64,000 bases of DNA from Pedobacter rhizosphaerae (GTDB taxonomy: Bacteria > Bacteroidota > Bacteroidia > Sphingobacteriales > Sphingobacteriaceae), in contig NZ_FOGG01000015.1 in NCBI RefSeq assembly GCF_900111155.1, positions 62,001 to 126,000 on the forward strand. The letters run 5' to 3'. Every line of letters starts with the position of its first letter. The stretch's first letter is position 1. Under the pieces are notes generated by a model. That model saw only the letters and a list, made by a program, of their open reading frames with translations. It ran no database searches and was not told the DNA's origin. Below, in pieces: positions 1 through 9,449 of this stretch. The translations under genes and the position numbers were made by a program.

Positions 1-1957
1 CTATTGTTTCCGCTAATCTGGCTTTAGCCAGAAAATCGTCTTCCAAAATCTTGTTCATGGGGATGGCAGTATCCAGGCTGGCGCAACGCATAACAGGTGC
101 ATCAAGGTATTGAAAACAGTGTTCCCCAATCCACGCTGCTATTTCAGCGCCAAAGCCATTGGTTAGGGTGTCTTCGTGTAAGATCAATATCCTTCCTGTA
201 GCCTTTACAGTTGCCTCCACAGTAGCTTTATCCCAAGGTTGGAGCGTTCTTAGATCAATGAGTGTTGCATCGCACTCTGGATGCTCCTTTAAGTAATCCA
301 ATGCCCAGTGAACGCCTAATCCATAAGTTATAATAGCCAGTTGATTACCCGAACTGAGCTCTACCGCTTTACCGATTTCTGTGGTGTAATAGCCATCAGG
401 AACTGCTGCGCTTAAGCTTCTGTAAAGATATTTATGCTCAAAATAAATTACAGGGTTTGGCTCTTCGATAGCTGCCAAAAGTAAACCCTTCGCGTCTGCA
501 GGAAATGCCGGATAGACTATTTTTAATCCGGGTGTTTTGGTAAACCATGCTTCATTACTTTGTGAGTGAAAAGGACCAGCACCTGTTCCGGCGCCTGTTG
601 GCATTCGTACAACTACATCTGCTTTTTCTCCCCAGCGGTAATGGGTCTTAGCCAGGTTATTCACGATTTGATTAAAGCCTACGCTTACAAAATCAGCAAA
701 TTGCATTTCCACAACAGCTTTGAAACCATTAATAGATAAGCCTAATCCTGCTCCAACAATGGCCGATTCGCAAATCGGGGTATTTCTTACTCTTCCTTTA
801 CCAAATTTATCAGTAAACCCATCTGTAATTTTAAATGCACCTCCATAATCTGCAATGTCCTGTCCCATCAGCACCAGGTTAGGATATTTCAGCATGGCAA
901 GCTCCAGGCCTTCAGAAATGGCATCTAAATATCTTTTTTCTGTTGATGATGTTCCGGGTTCCACTACCTCTTGCTCGAATGGATAATACATGTCTTTCAA
1001 TTCCTGATTGACATCTGCATGAGGCTCTTCCTCCTTAAAAGCTGCCTCTACATCTAATTCAATGGCTTTTTTGAGCTGTGTTTTGAGTTCGTTGACGAGT
1101 TCAGGATTCAAAATGCCTTCAGTCATTAAATAGGTTTCGAAATTGCTGATCGGATCTTTTTTCTCCCACTGGTCAAATAGCTCCTGGGGAACGTATTTTG
1201 TTCCGGAGGCTTCTTCATGACCACGCATTCTAAAGGTTAAGCACTCTAATAAAACAGGACGGGGATCCTTTCTAATCTCGGCTGAGATAAGGCTTATAGT
1301 ATCAAAAACTTCTAAAATATTATTGCCATCAATCTGGATACCTTCCATTCCATATCCAATAGCTTTATCGATGAGATTTTTGCACCTGTATTGTTCCTGA
1401 GTAGGTGTGGATAGACCATAGCCATTATTTTCTATCAGGAAGATGACAGGAAGGTTCCAAACAGCCGCAACATTGAGTGCCTCATGGAAATCGCCCTCAC
1501 TTGTTGCCCCTTCACCGGTAAAAACCAAGGTGGCTTTTGGTTGTTCGGCTAGTACATCGGCCAGTGCTATTCCATCAGCCAACGCCAATTGAGGGCCTAA
1601 ATGGGATATCATCCCTATAATTTTATAATCTTGCGTGCCGAAATGAAAGGAGCGATCGCGACCTTTAGTAAATCCCGTTACCTTGCCTTGCCATTGTGCC
1701 ATTAATTTTTTTAATGGAATATCGCGTGTGGTGAATACCCCCAGATTACGGTGCATGGGCAAAATATATTCATCGTTTTGCATCGCAAGGGTACTCCCAA
1801 CAGCAATGGCTTCCTGGCCAATACCCGAAAACCATTTACCAATTCTACCCTGGCGTAGGAGTTTGAGCATTTTCTCTTCAACCATTCGGGGATAAAGAAG
1901 CCTTTTGTATAAATTCAATAAGAATTGGTCGTCTTTATCTCTTCGGTTGAAGTACAT
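1..1957 (-). CDS. 2-oxo acid dehydrogenase E1, alpha/beta fusion (3' end cut)
   Basis: Thiamine-diphosphate E1 subunit of a 2-oxo acid (pyruvate or branched-chain) dehydrogenase complex, decarboxylating the oxoacid and passing the acyl group to E2. Read directly: about 652 codons from ATG at 1957, open to the left edge. The N-terminal half has the alpha-type ThDP region (GEGATSEGDFHEALN, then ENNGYGLSTPT). The C-terminal half is a beta subunit (MGQDIADYGGAFK, EMQFADF, PTGAGTGAGPFHSQS). Fused alpha-beta E1 proteins of about 660 residues are common in Bacteroidota, so only a few residues are probably missing. It starts 24 bases after the LutB-like gene and is probably co-transcribed with it. 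Substrate preference cannot be told from sequence; no E2 or E3 is in the window. Confidence 0.9.
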   Translation of the reverse strand, partial: MYFNRRDKDDQFLLNLYKRLLYPRMVEEKMLKLLRQGRIGKWFSGIGQEAIAVGSTLAMQNDEYILPMHRNLGVFTTRDIPLKKLMAQWQGKVTGFTKGRDRSFHFGTQDYKIIGMISHLGPQLALADGIALADVLAEQPKATLVFTGEGATSEGDFHEALNVAAVWNLPVIFLIENNGYGLSTPTQEQYRCKNLIDKAIGYGMEGIQIDGNNILEVFDTISLISAEIRKDPRPVLLECLTFRMRGHEEASGTKYVPQELFDQWEKKDPISNFETYLMTEGILNPELVNELKTQLKKAIELDVEAAFKEEEPHADVNQELKDMYYPFEQEVVEPGTSSTEKRYLDAISEGLELAMLKYPNLVLMGQDIADYGGAFKITDGFTDKFGKGRVRNTPICESAIVGAGLGLSINGFKAVVEMQFADFVSVGFNQIVNNLAKTHYRWGEKADVVVRMPTGAGTGAGPFHSQSNEAWFTKTPGLKIVYPAFPADAKGLLLAAIEEPNPVIYFEHKYLYRSLSAAVPDGYYTTEIGKAVELSSGNQLAIITYGLGVHWALDYLKEHPECDATLIDLRTLQPWDKATVEATVKATGRILILHEDTLTNGFGAEIAAWIGEHCFQYLDAPVMRCASLDTAIPMNKILEDDFLAKARLAETI

Positions 1958-1981
1958 ATGAGGTGATTTATAGTGAATAGA

Positions 1982-3370
1982 TTAAGATTCTTTACTTTTT
2001 TTCAATTCTTCCCACTGTTTGGCAAAAGATTTATCTGCCACTTTTGGCATCTCTCTGTATTTACCCCAGCTTTTTTTGAAGAAGGTTTTAAGCATGAAAT
2101 TTTTAAATCTTCCACCAAAAAAGTCCATCCATTTACGTTTTTGCATCATTTTATTGAACATGTTCCAGCCCATCTCTTCTGTCTTTCCATTTTCATGTGC
2201 TGTAGCGGCATCTCTGCGATTCAATAAAAGCATTTTGTGGATATCAATTTTAACGGGGCATACCTCCGAACATTTTCCACAAAGACTAGAAGCATAACTT
2301 AAATGCTTAAATTCTTCCATTCCTTTTAAATGTGGTGTGATTACAGAGCCGATAGGGCCGCTGTAAGTAGTATTATATGTATGACCGCCAATGTTTTTAT
2401 AAACAGGGCAGGCATTTAAGCAGGCACCACAACGGATGCAATAAAGGCCCTGGCGCTGATCTTTTTGTGCTAAAAGGTTCGTCCTGCCGTTATCCAGCAA
2501 GATGACATACATTTCTTCCGGACCATCTGTTTCATCGGCTTGCCTTGGTCCACTTAAAATAGTGTTGTATACCGTTAAATTTTGGCCTGTTCCATGAGAA
2601 GCCAATAGTGGCCAAAACAAATCCAGGTCTGTCATAGACGGAATTACCTTTTCAATACCAACGATGGCGATATGGATCTTTGGAAATGTGGTACTTAAGC
2701 GGGCATTTCCCTCATTTTCTGTTAAGGCAATGCTTCCGGTATCTGCAATTAAAAAATTACCGCCACTGATACCGATATCAGCATTTAAATATTTTTCCCT
2801 CAGCAACTCTCTTGCTTTTTGCACGAGTTGAGGCGGTGTTGCATCTAAGGGAGTACCAAACTTATCGTGAAAAAGCTGCGCAATGTCTGTGGCACTCAGG
2901 TGCATGGCTGGGGTAACAATGTGGTAAGGTGGCTGCCCCAGAAGCTGAACAATATACTCGCCTAAATCACTTTCCAAAGATTCAATCTGATTACTTTCCA
3001 GAAATTCATTTAAATGGATTTCTTCAGTAGTCATCGATTTTGACTTGATGACTGATTTACCATTGTTCTTTTTAATGATGTTCAGAATCTCTCTTTGAGC
3101 TTCTGCAGCATCATTTGCCCAAATTACTTTACCACCTCTGCGTTGGAAGTTAGATTCAAATTCTGGCAAGAATTTATCGAGATTTTCCATTACACGCCAT
3201 TTAATGACGTGCGCTTTCTTTTTCGATGCCTCCAGGTTTTCGAATTTGGATAATCCACGTTCTACCGCGACATTATACTTACCGATATTGTAATTGATGG
3301 TTTTACGGTGTGATAAATCGAACGCTTTCTCATCACTCTTCTCTAAAAATTCCTCAGCAGTTTTGATCAT
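1982..3370 (-). CDS. LutB/LldF-family lactate-utilisation Fe-S protein
   Basis: Iron-sulfur protein of the LutB/YkgF family, 462 residues, known elsewhere as part of the LutABC L-lactate oxidising complex. Seen: an N-terminal LUD-type domain followed by two ferredoxin-like clusters, CIRCGACLNACPVY near residue 307 and CGKCSEVCPVKI near residue 365, which would ligate two 4Fe-4S centres. The length fits the family. No LutA or LutC is next to it. Instead the E1 fusion follows after 24 bases, suggesting a link between lactate/pyruvate oxidation and acetyl-CoA formation (inference). A canonical promoter abuts the start codon. Confidence 0.85.
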   Translation of the reverse strand: MIKTAEEFLEKSDEKAFDLSHRKTINYNIGKYNVAVERGLSKFENLEASKKKAHVIKWRVMENLDKFLPEFESNFQRRGGKVIWANDAAEAQREILNIIKKNNGKSVIKSKSMTTEEIHLNEFLESNQIESLESDLGEYIVQLLGQPPYHIVTPAMHLSATDIAQLFHDKFGTPLDATPPQLVQKARELLREKYLNADIGISGGNFLIADTGSIALTENEGNARLSTTFPKIHIAIVGIEKVIPSMTDLDLFWPLLASHGTGQNLTVYNTILSGPRQADETDGPEEMYVILLDNGRTNLLAQKDQRQGLYCIRCGACLNACPVYKNIGGHTYNTTYSGPIGSVITPHLKGMEEFKHLSYASSLCGKCSEVCPVKIDIHKMLLLNRRDAATAHENGKTEEMGWNMFNKMMQKRKWMDFFGGRFKNFMLKTFFKKSWGKYREMPKVADKSFAKQWEELKKSKES

Positions 3371-3374
3371 ATTT

Positions 3375-3402
3375 CAAAGATAGGAAATTCTTGTGCCAGC
3401 AA
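3375..3402 (-). promoter_or_regulatory. Bacteroidota-type promoter of the LutB-like gene
   Basis: On the minus strand TTG (3402-3400), 17 bases, then TATCTTTG (3382-3375), matching the Bacteroidota -33/-7 consensus TTG-N17-TAnnTTTG. The -7 box ends five bases before the ATG at 3370, so the transcript would begin about at the start codon. This implies a leaderless or near-leaderless mRNA. Confidence 0.6.
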
Positions 3403-3415
3403 AAGTTAATGTGCA

Positions 3416-3443
3416 TAAAAAAGCCTCAACGATTTGTTGAGGC
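3416..3443 (-). terminator. Rho-independent terminator after the M28 peptidase
   Basis: GCCTCAAC (3423-3430), loop GATTT, GTTGAGGC (3436-3443), with six A on the plus strand before it that become a T run on the minus strand. It lies 18 bases beyond the stop of the minus-strand peptidase gene. Confidence 0.8.
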
Positions 3444-3460
3444 TCAATGCTTTGACTTTA

Positions 3461-5095
3461 TTATTTTGGGTTACCCTTACCATCCATATCAACAGCCGGG
3501 CGTTTTGCTCTATTGGCTAATTCCCAGGCGGTGTAGTAGGTGAGCTGTGCTCTCTTGGCCAATAGCGGGAAGTTGATTTTGCTTACTTCATCCCCTGGCC
3601 TGTGATAATCTTGTTGTAACATTCCATCATAGTAGAAAATGATTGGAATACCCAACTTCGCAAAGTTATAATGGTCTGAACGGTAATAAATACGCTCAGG
3701 ATCTTTTGGATCGTCGTATTTATAATCCAGTTTCATTTTAGTATAAGTAGCGTTAACCTGCTCACTTAATTTACCTAAATCGCTACTTAACATATTGGAA
3801 CCTACAGAATAAATGTAGTTCGCAGAATCGGGCTTACCTAAATATTCTTCGCCAGTACGGCCAATCATATCGGTATTTAAGTTGGCGATGGTATTTTCTA
3901 CCGGGAATACCGGATGTAAAGAATACCATTCAGAACCCCAAAGTCCTTTTTCTTCTCCAACAACCGTCATAAACAAGATACTGCGTTTAGGGCCTTTGCC
4001 TGCTTTTTTTGCATCAACAAAAGCTTTTGCCATTAATAACACACCCGTAGTTCCAGATCCGTCATCATCAGCACCATTGTTAATTTTATCTGGTCCTTCT
4101 ACTTCCGGGGTGATGCCGATATGGTCATAATGACCTGTAAGTACAACTACTTCTTTCTTTAACACGGGATCAGAACCTTCTAAAAAGCCCAATACATTTT
4201 CGCAACGAACAGGCGTTTCCTTTTTCATGGCGCTGGCAGAAATGGCCACATTTATGGTTTGAGATGCTGGTTTAGAAGTTTCAGCAATTTTCTTTTGAAC
4301 CGCTTCTACAGATGTTCCTGCTGTTTTTAAAATATCGTTAGCCGTAGCAGTTGATATAGAGATCGTGGTGAAAGGATTTTGTTTTTTCATACGATCAATA
4401 TTATCCTGCGTTTTCATCAGGTTAGAACCCTTGGTATAAGCCGCCTTCTGTTCTTCGGTAATATTATCTAAGCTTGGGTCAATAAAAATTACGGCCTTAG
4501 CTTTAGCCTGAGCTAAATATGAGGTTTTTCTAGCTTTAGCCATCAAAAGCTGACGGCCAGTTTGTTTTTCTCCAGATTTTACGGTTGGATCGCCCGATAG
4601 GAAAACCAATACCACTTTGCCATCTACATTTAGTCCTTCATAATCATTATAACCGTCTTTAGTTACACCGTAACCTGCAAACACGATATCATCTGTACTA
4701 AAAGTAAAACCATTTAAACCTACGGCATTACTGGCGATTAAAAAATCTTTATAAGCTACCTTCGGCTGACCATTGATTGTTAGCATACTTTCGCTAACAC
4801 TATAGTTAACTAAATCTATATTCTGGAAATATGAACCGTTAACAGGTGCTTTTAATCCTAATGATTTAAAATAATCGCGAATATAATCTGCTGCCATCCA
4901 GGCACCTTTGGTACCTGTTTCTCTACCCTCATAGGCATCAGAAGCTAAAACTGAAAGATGCTTGTAAGCGTTATCCGGATTAATAGCCTTACTGAATCTA
5001 ATGGCATCCTTATTGGCTACAAGGGGTTTTACTTGTGCAAAGCAACTTGCGTAAAGCACAGTAGCCAAGCCAAGGGTTAAAAAATTTTTGTTCAT
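3461..5095 (-). CDS. Secreted M28-family zinc aminopeptidase
   Basis: Probable exported metallopeptidase, 544 residues, with an N-terminal signal peptide (hydrophobic stretch ending at CFAQ). A PA-type insert precedes the M28 catalytic domain. Zinc-binding and catalytic motifs are visible in order: GHYDHIG, NNGADDDGSGT, GEEKGLWGS, NTDMIGR and RSDHYNFA, so the enzyme should be active. M28 members remove N-terminal amino acids from peptides. The gene follows rpiB after 26 bases on the same strand and ends in a clear hairpin terminator. Substrate specificity is not readable. Confidence 0.88.
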   Translation of the reverse strand: MNKNFLTLGLATVLYASCFAQVKPLVANKDAIRFSKAINPDNAYKHLSVLASDAYEGRETGTKGAWMAADYIRDYFKSLGLKAPVNGSYFQNIDLVNYSVSESMLTINGQPKVAYKDFLIASNAVGLNGFTFSTDDIVFAGYGVTKDGYNDYEGLNVDGKVVLVFLSGDPTVKSGEKQTGRQLLMAKARKTSYLAQAKAKAVIFIDPSLDNITEEQKAAYTKGSNLMKTQDNIDRMKKQNPFTTISISTATANDILKTAGTSVEAVQKKIAETSKPASQTINVAISASAMKKETPVRCENVLGFLEGSDPVLKKEVVVLTGHYDHIGITPEVEGPDKINNGADDDGSGTTGVLLMAKAFVDAKKAGKGPKRSILFMTVVGEEKGLWGSEWYSLHPVFPVENTIANLNTDMIGRTGEEYLGKPDSANYIYSVGSNMLSSDLGKLSEQVNATYTKMKLDYKYDDPKDPERIYYRSDHYNFAKLGIPIIFYYDGMLQQDYHRPGDEVSKINFPLLAKRAQLTYYTAWELANRAKRPAVDMDGKGNPK

Positions 5096-5121
5096 TATGA
5101 TAATAGTTAGTTGAGTTTTAG

Positions 5122-5559
5122 TTAACAGGAAATCTTATCAATTCTGTTTTGATGACGACCAGCCTCAAATTCAGTATTTAAAAAGGTTGTGGTAATTTCC
5201 TTTGCTACTTCTTCTGATACAAACCTGGCAGGAATACACAGCACATTGGCATTATTGTGTTTACGAACCAAAGAAGCCACTTCATTTTCCCAGCAAAGAC
5301 CTGCTCTAATGCCTTCGTGTTTGTTGGCGGTAATGGCTACGCCGTTGGCCGATCCACAAAGCAAAATACCATAAGTAAATTCGCCGCTTTCTACTGCTGA
5401 CGCTACAGGATGAGCAAAATCCGGATAATCCACAGAATCAGAAGAATACGGGCCAAAATCTTTAAGATCGTAATCTTTTAAAAAATCTTTCAGTACTTCT
5501 TTGTATTCGAAACCAGCGTGGTCAGCGCCAATGGCAATTTTAATCTTTGTATCAGACAT
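5122..5559 (-). CDS. rpiB: Ribose-5-phosphate isomerase B
   Basis: RpiB/LacA-family sugar-phosphate isomerase (ribose 5-phosphate to ribulose 5-phosphate, pentose phosphate pathway), 145 residues. Seen: N-terminal IAIGADHAGFEYK and the active-site Cys in LLCGSANGVAITANKH; E. coli-type enzymes have CGTGxG here. I chose the ATG at 5559 (MSDTKIK); an upstream in-frame TTG at 5565 adds only two residues. A -7-like TAAATTTG lies directly upstream. Flanked by tatC and the M28 peptidase on the same strand. Confidence 0.9.
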   Translation of the reverse strand: MSDTKIKIAIGADHAGFEYKEVLKDFLKDYDLKDFGPYSSDSVDYPDFAHPVASAVESGEFTYGILLCGSANGVAITANKHEGIRAGLCWENEVASLVRKHNNANVLCIPARFVSEEVAKEITTTFLNTEFEAGRHQNRIDKISC

Positions 5560-5604
5560 GTTCAAATTTAGAGAGAAATATAAAATCTATTCGTAATGTT
5601 TTTG

Positions 5605-6489
5605 TTAGTTAGCATAGAACGCAGCTTCAGCTTTTTTCTTTTTCTTCTCGATGTATGCTGAAACAAAAATGCTCAGTTCATAAAGTAAGAAAAGAGGTGT
5701 TGCTACAATTAACATCGTCATGATATCTGGTGTAGGCGTTACAATTGCCGCAATAATAAGAATGATAACAGCCGCATATCTTCTGCTCGATCTCATCAGT
5801 TTTGGTGTCATTAAGCCTAGTTTTGATAGGATAAAGATAATTACCGGAAGTTCAAAAATAATTCCCGTTCCTAAGGTTAGGGTAGCTACCGATGATAAGT
5901 ATGAATCAACGGTAAAGGTGTTTTTTATTTCCTCACTCACGGTGTAACCCGTTAAAAAGTTAACTGACAATGGGCATACAACAAAATAACCGAATAAGAT
6001 ACCGATAACGAAAAGCACTGAAGCAAAGAAAACAAAACCACTGGCCGATTTGCGTTCATTTTCATGAAGTGCGGGTTTAATAAAGCGCCAAATTTCCCAT
6101 AATAGATAAGGAAAACCTACCACAATTCCGCACATCACACAAACATTTAACTGCAGGTTAAACTGCCCGGCCATTTCAGTATTGATGATCTCACCATTAA
6201 TTTTGGTGATACACATGTCTTTCCCTAAAGAAGGAAAACGCTCAACCAATTTACACATCATTCTGTAAGTCCAGAAATCAGGTTTTTTAGGTCCGAAAAT
6301 AACCTTGTCTAAAATTTCTTCGTTGAAGTAAAAGGCGATACCCGTAAAAACGGCAACGGCAATAACTGCTCTAATCAGGTGTTTACGTAAAATATCAAGG
6401 TGATCAAAAAAGGACATCTCTGCCTCTAAATTTTTACCTTTTTCCCCTATAGCTTTTATTAGTGATGATTTTTCTTTAGTGCTGCTCAT
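5605..6489 (-). CDS. tatC: Sec-independent translocase subunit TatC
   Basis: TatC, the multi-spanning receptor of the twin-arginine translocase that exports folded proteins; 294 residues. Seen: EMSFFDHLDILRKHL near residue 24, six hydrophobic spans, NLQLNVCVMCGIVVGFPY, the family segment FELPVIIFILSKLGL, and VTPTPDIMTMLIVATPLF. A periplasmic insert around residues 62-105 is longer than in E. coli TatC, as is common in Bacteroidota. No tatA is adjacent. A 13-bp perfect hairpin lies just upstream of the start. Confidence 0.93.
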   Translation of the reverse strand: MSSTKEKSSLIKAIGEKGKNLEAEMSFFDHLDILRKHLIRAVIAVAVFTGIAFYFNEEILDKVIFGPKKPDFWTYRMMCKLVERFPSLGKDMCITKINGEIINTEMAGQFNLQLNVCVMCGIVVGFPYLLWEIWRFIKPALHENERKSASGFVFFASVLFVIGILFGYFVVCPLSVNFLTGYTVSEEIKNTFTVDSYLSSVATLTLGTGIIFELPVIIFILSKLGLMTPKLMRSSRRYAAVIILIIAAIVTPTPDIMTMLIVATPLFLLYELSIFVSAYIEKKKKKAEAAFYAN

Positions 6490-6500
6490 GTTGAAAACAA

Positions 6501-6532
6501 AAATACCATTCTAAATGAATAGAATGGTATTT
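6501..6532. terminator. Perfect 13-bp hairpin in front of tatC
   Basis: AAATACCATTCTA (6501-6513), six-base loop, TAGAATGGTATTT (6520-6532). It sits between the end of the LVIVD gene (6626) and the tatC start (6489), both minus strand. It may terminate the upstream gene, although the T run behind it is weak, or structure the tatC leader. A -7-like TATTTTTG (6505-6498) overlaps one edge. Confidence 0.55.
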
Positions 6533-6625
6533 ACGTGTTAAATATAGAAATAGTTTATATTATTGTGTGAATTCGTGATTAAAAATAGAATTTTAATCAC
6601 AGCAATAAGTAAAAGATTAAACTTT

Positions 6626-7825
6626 TTACTGAAGTACTTTGATTACACTCAGCTGCTTCATACTTGCGGGATTAATATAGTTAAATTGATACACCCCGTC
6701 TTCGCCAGTAACGATTAAAGATTTTGGGCCGGCAATTACATCAAAGCTTTTAATGTTATTTAAATGCTGTAGCAGATTATTCCCAATGGCATTTTTATCG
6801 GTAATATTGAAGCTTTTTATACCATAAGTGCCTTCGCAGAGAAATAAGTTGTTGCCACTCACACTTAAGCCATGCGGGTTTTGCATCTGAAAAACTGCAG
6901 TTTGTTTTGGCTTTGTTGGATCTTCAATATCTACAACCTCTAATTGATTTACGGTTTGCCTACAAAAATTGCCTGTACGTAAGGTAACGAATGCATATTT
7001 TCCTTGTACTACCACAGGGTCGCAAGCAAAAACATGGCTATAAGTAGATAGCTTTACCGGATTGGCTGGGTCGCTAGCATTAAAAATATGCATTCCTCTG
7101 TTGGTGCCGATAAATAATTTATTTTCATACGGGAAAATAGTTTCAACGCCCCAGTCTAAAGCAATGGTTTTTACAAAGGTTGGATTTGAAGGTGTTTTTA
7201 CATCAAAGAGACTCAAATCAGCATGACCAACGGTATACAGATAATCACTTAACAAGGTGAATCTGGCCATTGAGCCACCCTGACCCGATGAGCCGCCCGA
7301 ACTACTACTGTAGCTCGCGTCATACATTATATTTTTATAGGTTTCCTTTCTAACAACGGTATCTTTATAAATAACCACATATTTTTGCACACCAGTAGTG
7401 AAAAACTGTTTAAAAACTTCATTTACCCTTTTTATTTGTTTGATGTTATTTATCGATGAGATATCAAAAGCCAGTAAATCTACATAACTATCTGCATAGA
7501 GAATGTTATCGCGTATAGCAAGATCTACATTACCTGGGATTTGCAAGAATGCGAGATTAACGGGTGCAGCCGGATTGACGTTGTTATAAATATGGATTCC
7601 TTTGTTTGGTTCATTGATAAAAAGGTAGTCGTTATAGATATAGATCTTTCCTGTCTTTTTAGCTTTTACGGCACTTTTTATGCCTACTGGTAACGCCCGC
7701 ATTTCCTGAAGGGAAATTGTTTTGGCGATTTGTATCACTTCAAATTCATCAGTATTTTTTTTGCATTGAGTAAATACCGCCATCGTGAGGAGCAGCAGTA
7801 ATCCGTTAAATAGATTTTTTTTCAT
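6626..7825 (-). CDS. LVIVD-repeat lipoprotein, probable beta-propeller
   Basis: Uncharacterised protein of 399 residues with a lipoprotein signal (MKKNLFNGLLLLLTMAVFTQC, lipid-accepting Cys near residue 21). Repeated blocks such as GIHIYNNVNPAAPVNL, LSLFDVKTPSNPTFV, GMHIFNASDPANPVKL and LEVVDIEDPTKPKQ are the LVIVD repeat, which is thought to form a propeller blade. A Ser/Gly-rich stretch (SSSSGGSSGQGG) interrupts the repeats near residue 175. It probably sits in the outer membrane or periplasm; ligand and role are unknown. It stands alone between tatC and the accBC terminator. Confidence 0.75.
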   Translation of the reverse strand: MKKNLFNGLLLLLTMAVFTQCKKNTDEFEVIQIAKTISLQEMRALPVGIKSAVKAKKTGKIYIYNDYLFINEPNKGIHIYNNVNPAAPVNLAFLQIPGNVDLAIRDNILYADSYVDLLAFDISSINNIKQIKRVNEVFKQFFTTGVQKYVVIYKDTVVRKETYKNIMYDASYSSSSGGSSGQGGSMARFTLLSDYLYTVGHADLSLFDVKTPSNPTFVKTIALDWGVETIFPYENKLFIGTNRGMHIFNASDPANPVKLSTYSHVFACDPVVVQGKYAFVTLRTGNFCRQTVNQLEVVDIEDPTKPKQTAVFQMQNPHGLSVSGNNLFLCEGTYGIKSFNITDKNAIGNNLLQHLNNIKSFDVIAGPKSLIVTGEDGVYQFNYINPASMKQLSVIKVLQ

Positions 7826-7925
7826 GTTGGTTAGGTTTTTTAGTCAAAACGTTTCCCGTTACTAAAACGCTACAAGATAATAAGTTAATGTTGGTTGAAG
7901 CGATCAGCTGGGTTAAGTATAACAA

Positions 7926-7959
7926 AAAAGGCCGTTTCAAATTTTTGAAACAGCCTTTT
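7926..7959. terminator. Terminator after accC
   Basis: AAAAGGC(C)GTTTCAAA, two-base loop centre, TTTGAAAC(A)GCCTTTT: a long near-perfect stem flanked by an A run and a T-rich tract. It could act on both strands. It lies 29 bases beyond the accC stop and closes the fatty-acid operon. Confidence 0.8.
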
Positions 7960-7987
7960 AAAAATTTTAATACCAGTATGATCTAAA

Positions 7988-9328
7988 TTATTCTGATAAG
8001 TCAAATGTTTCCATGAATTTGGTAGTGAAATTTCCTGCTCTGAAGTTAGGATCTTTCATCAGTTGTAAATGGAAAGGAATCGTTGTTTTAATCCCTTCAA
8101 TTACAAATTCGCCTAATGCACGTTCCATGGTACAAATTGCTTCTTCGCGAGTTTGCGCTACGCAAATCAGTTTGGCAATCATACTATCATAGTTAGGTGG
8201 AATTTGATAACCTGCATAAACATGTGTGTCTACACGTACGCCATGGCCACCTGGTGAGTGAAAGTTAGTAATCTTTCCTGGTGATGGACGGAAGTTATTA
8301 AACGGATCTTCTGCATTAATACGGCACTCAATGGCGTGCATATCAGGGAAGTAGTTTTTACCAGAAATAGGAATTCCTGCAGCTACTTTAATTTGTTCTT
8401 TAATTAAGTCGAAGTTGATTACCTCTTCAGTAACCGGGTGTTCTACCTGGATACGGGTATTCATTTCCATGAAGTAGAAGTTACGGTGTTTATCTACTAA
8501 AAACTCAATTGTTCCGGCACCTTCATAATTAACGGCAACAGCACCTTTAATTGCGGCTTCACCCATACGAACACGTAATTCATCAGTCATGAATGGAGAA
8601 GGAGATTCTTCAACCAATTTCTGGTGACGGCGTTGAATAGAACAATCGCGTTCTGATAAGTGACAAGCTTTACCGAATTGATCACCAATAATCTGGATTT
8701 CAATGTGGCGTGGATCTTCAATGTATTTTTCCAGGTATAAGCCATCGTTACCGAAAGCTGCGCCAGATTCCTGACGGGCACTATCCCAGGCATTTTCGAA
8801 ATCTTCATCTTTCCAAACTACGCGCATTCCACGGCCACCACCACCGGCAGTTGCTTTAAGAATTACAGGATAGCCCATTTCGTTGGCGATTTTGATACCT
8901 TCTTTAACGCTGGTTAATAAACCTTCAGATCCAGGAATAGTAGGTACCCCTGCTTTTTTCATAGTCGATTTGGCAGAAGCCTTATCACCCATATCATCTA
9001 TCTGCTCTGGAGTAGCACCGATAAACTTAATACCATATTCTCTGCAGATATTTGAAAACTTAGCATTTTCAGATAAAAATCCATATCCAGGATGAATCGC
9101 ATCAGCGTTGGTAAGCTCTGCTGCAGAAATAATGTTAGGAATATTTAAATAAGAATCTTTACTTGGGGGAGGTCCGATACAAACAGCTTCATCAGCAAAA
9201 CGTACGTGTAAACTTTCGCGATCTGCGGTAGAGTAAACAGCAACTGTTTTGATGCCCATTTCCTTACAGGTACGGATAATACGCAAAGCGATTTCACCCC
9301 TGTTGGCAATTAGTATTTTTTTAAACAT
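7988..9328 (-). CDS. accC: Acetyl-CoA carboxylase, biotin carboxylase subunit
   Basis: Biotin carboxylase (446 residues), the ATP- and bicarbonate-dependent step that carboxylates biotin on AccB. Seen: [20 protein letters not shown] at the start, ATP-grasp loop [12 protein letters not shown] near residue 160, [25 protein letters not shown] and the family C-terminal domain. Full length. It follows accB on the minus strand with a 121-base spacer that contains a heptamer repeat and a small hairpin. It is the last gene of the operon and is followed by a terminator. Confidence 0.96.
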   Translation of the reverse strand: MFKKILIANRGEIALRIIRTCKEMGIKTVAVYSTADRESLHVRFADEAVCIGPPPSKDSYLNIPNIISAAELTNADAIHPGYGFLSENAKFSNICREYGIKFIGATPEQIDDMGDKASAKSTMKKAGVPTIPGSEGLLTSVKEGIKIANEMGYPVILKATAGGGGRGMRVVWKDEDFENAWDSARQESGAAFGNDGLYLEKYIEDPRHIEIQIIGDQFGKACHLSERDCSIQRRHQKLVEESPSPFMTDELRVRMGEAAIKGAVAVNYEGAGTIEFLVDKHRNFYFMEMNTRIQVEHPVTEEVINFDLIKEQIKVAAGIPISGKNYFPDMHAIECRINAEDPFNNFRPSPGKITNFHSPGGHGVRVDTHVYAGYQIPPNYDSMIAKLICVAQTREEAICTMERALGEFVIEGIKTTIPFHLQLMKDPNFRAGNFTTKFMETFDLSE

Positions 9329-9404
9329 GATTTTTTATTTTTCGTCAATCTGTTTTAAAATAATCGTCATGCTGGTTGATCAGCATCTATATTAAAAAGA
9401 AGAC

Positions 9405-9432
9405 CCAAATCCCGGGTAACGGGACTGGGTGA
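9405..9432. repeat. Heptamer array behind accB
   Basis: On the minus strand four units in 7-base phase: TCACCCA, GTCCCGT, TACCCGG, GATTTGG, starting 17 bases after the accB stop. The same family begins TCACCCA-GCCCCGT behind pdxA (18565). The CCCG/CGGG core can also fold as a hairpin. A second small hairpin (ATGCTG, CAGCAT) lies at 9369-9386. Confidence 0.5.
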
Positions 9433-9449
9433 CGTCAATGTTTTTATAA

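Noticed and set aside
1..1957. Truncated E1 pseudogene
   Set aside because: The frame is open to the window edge, so the missing end is due only to the cut.
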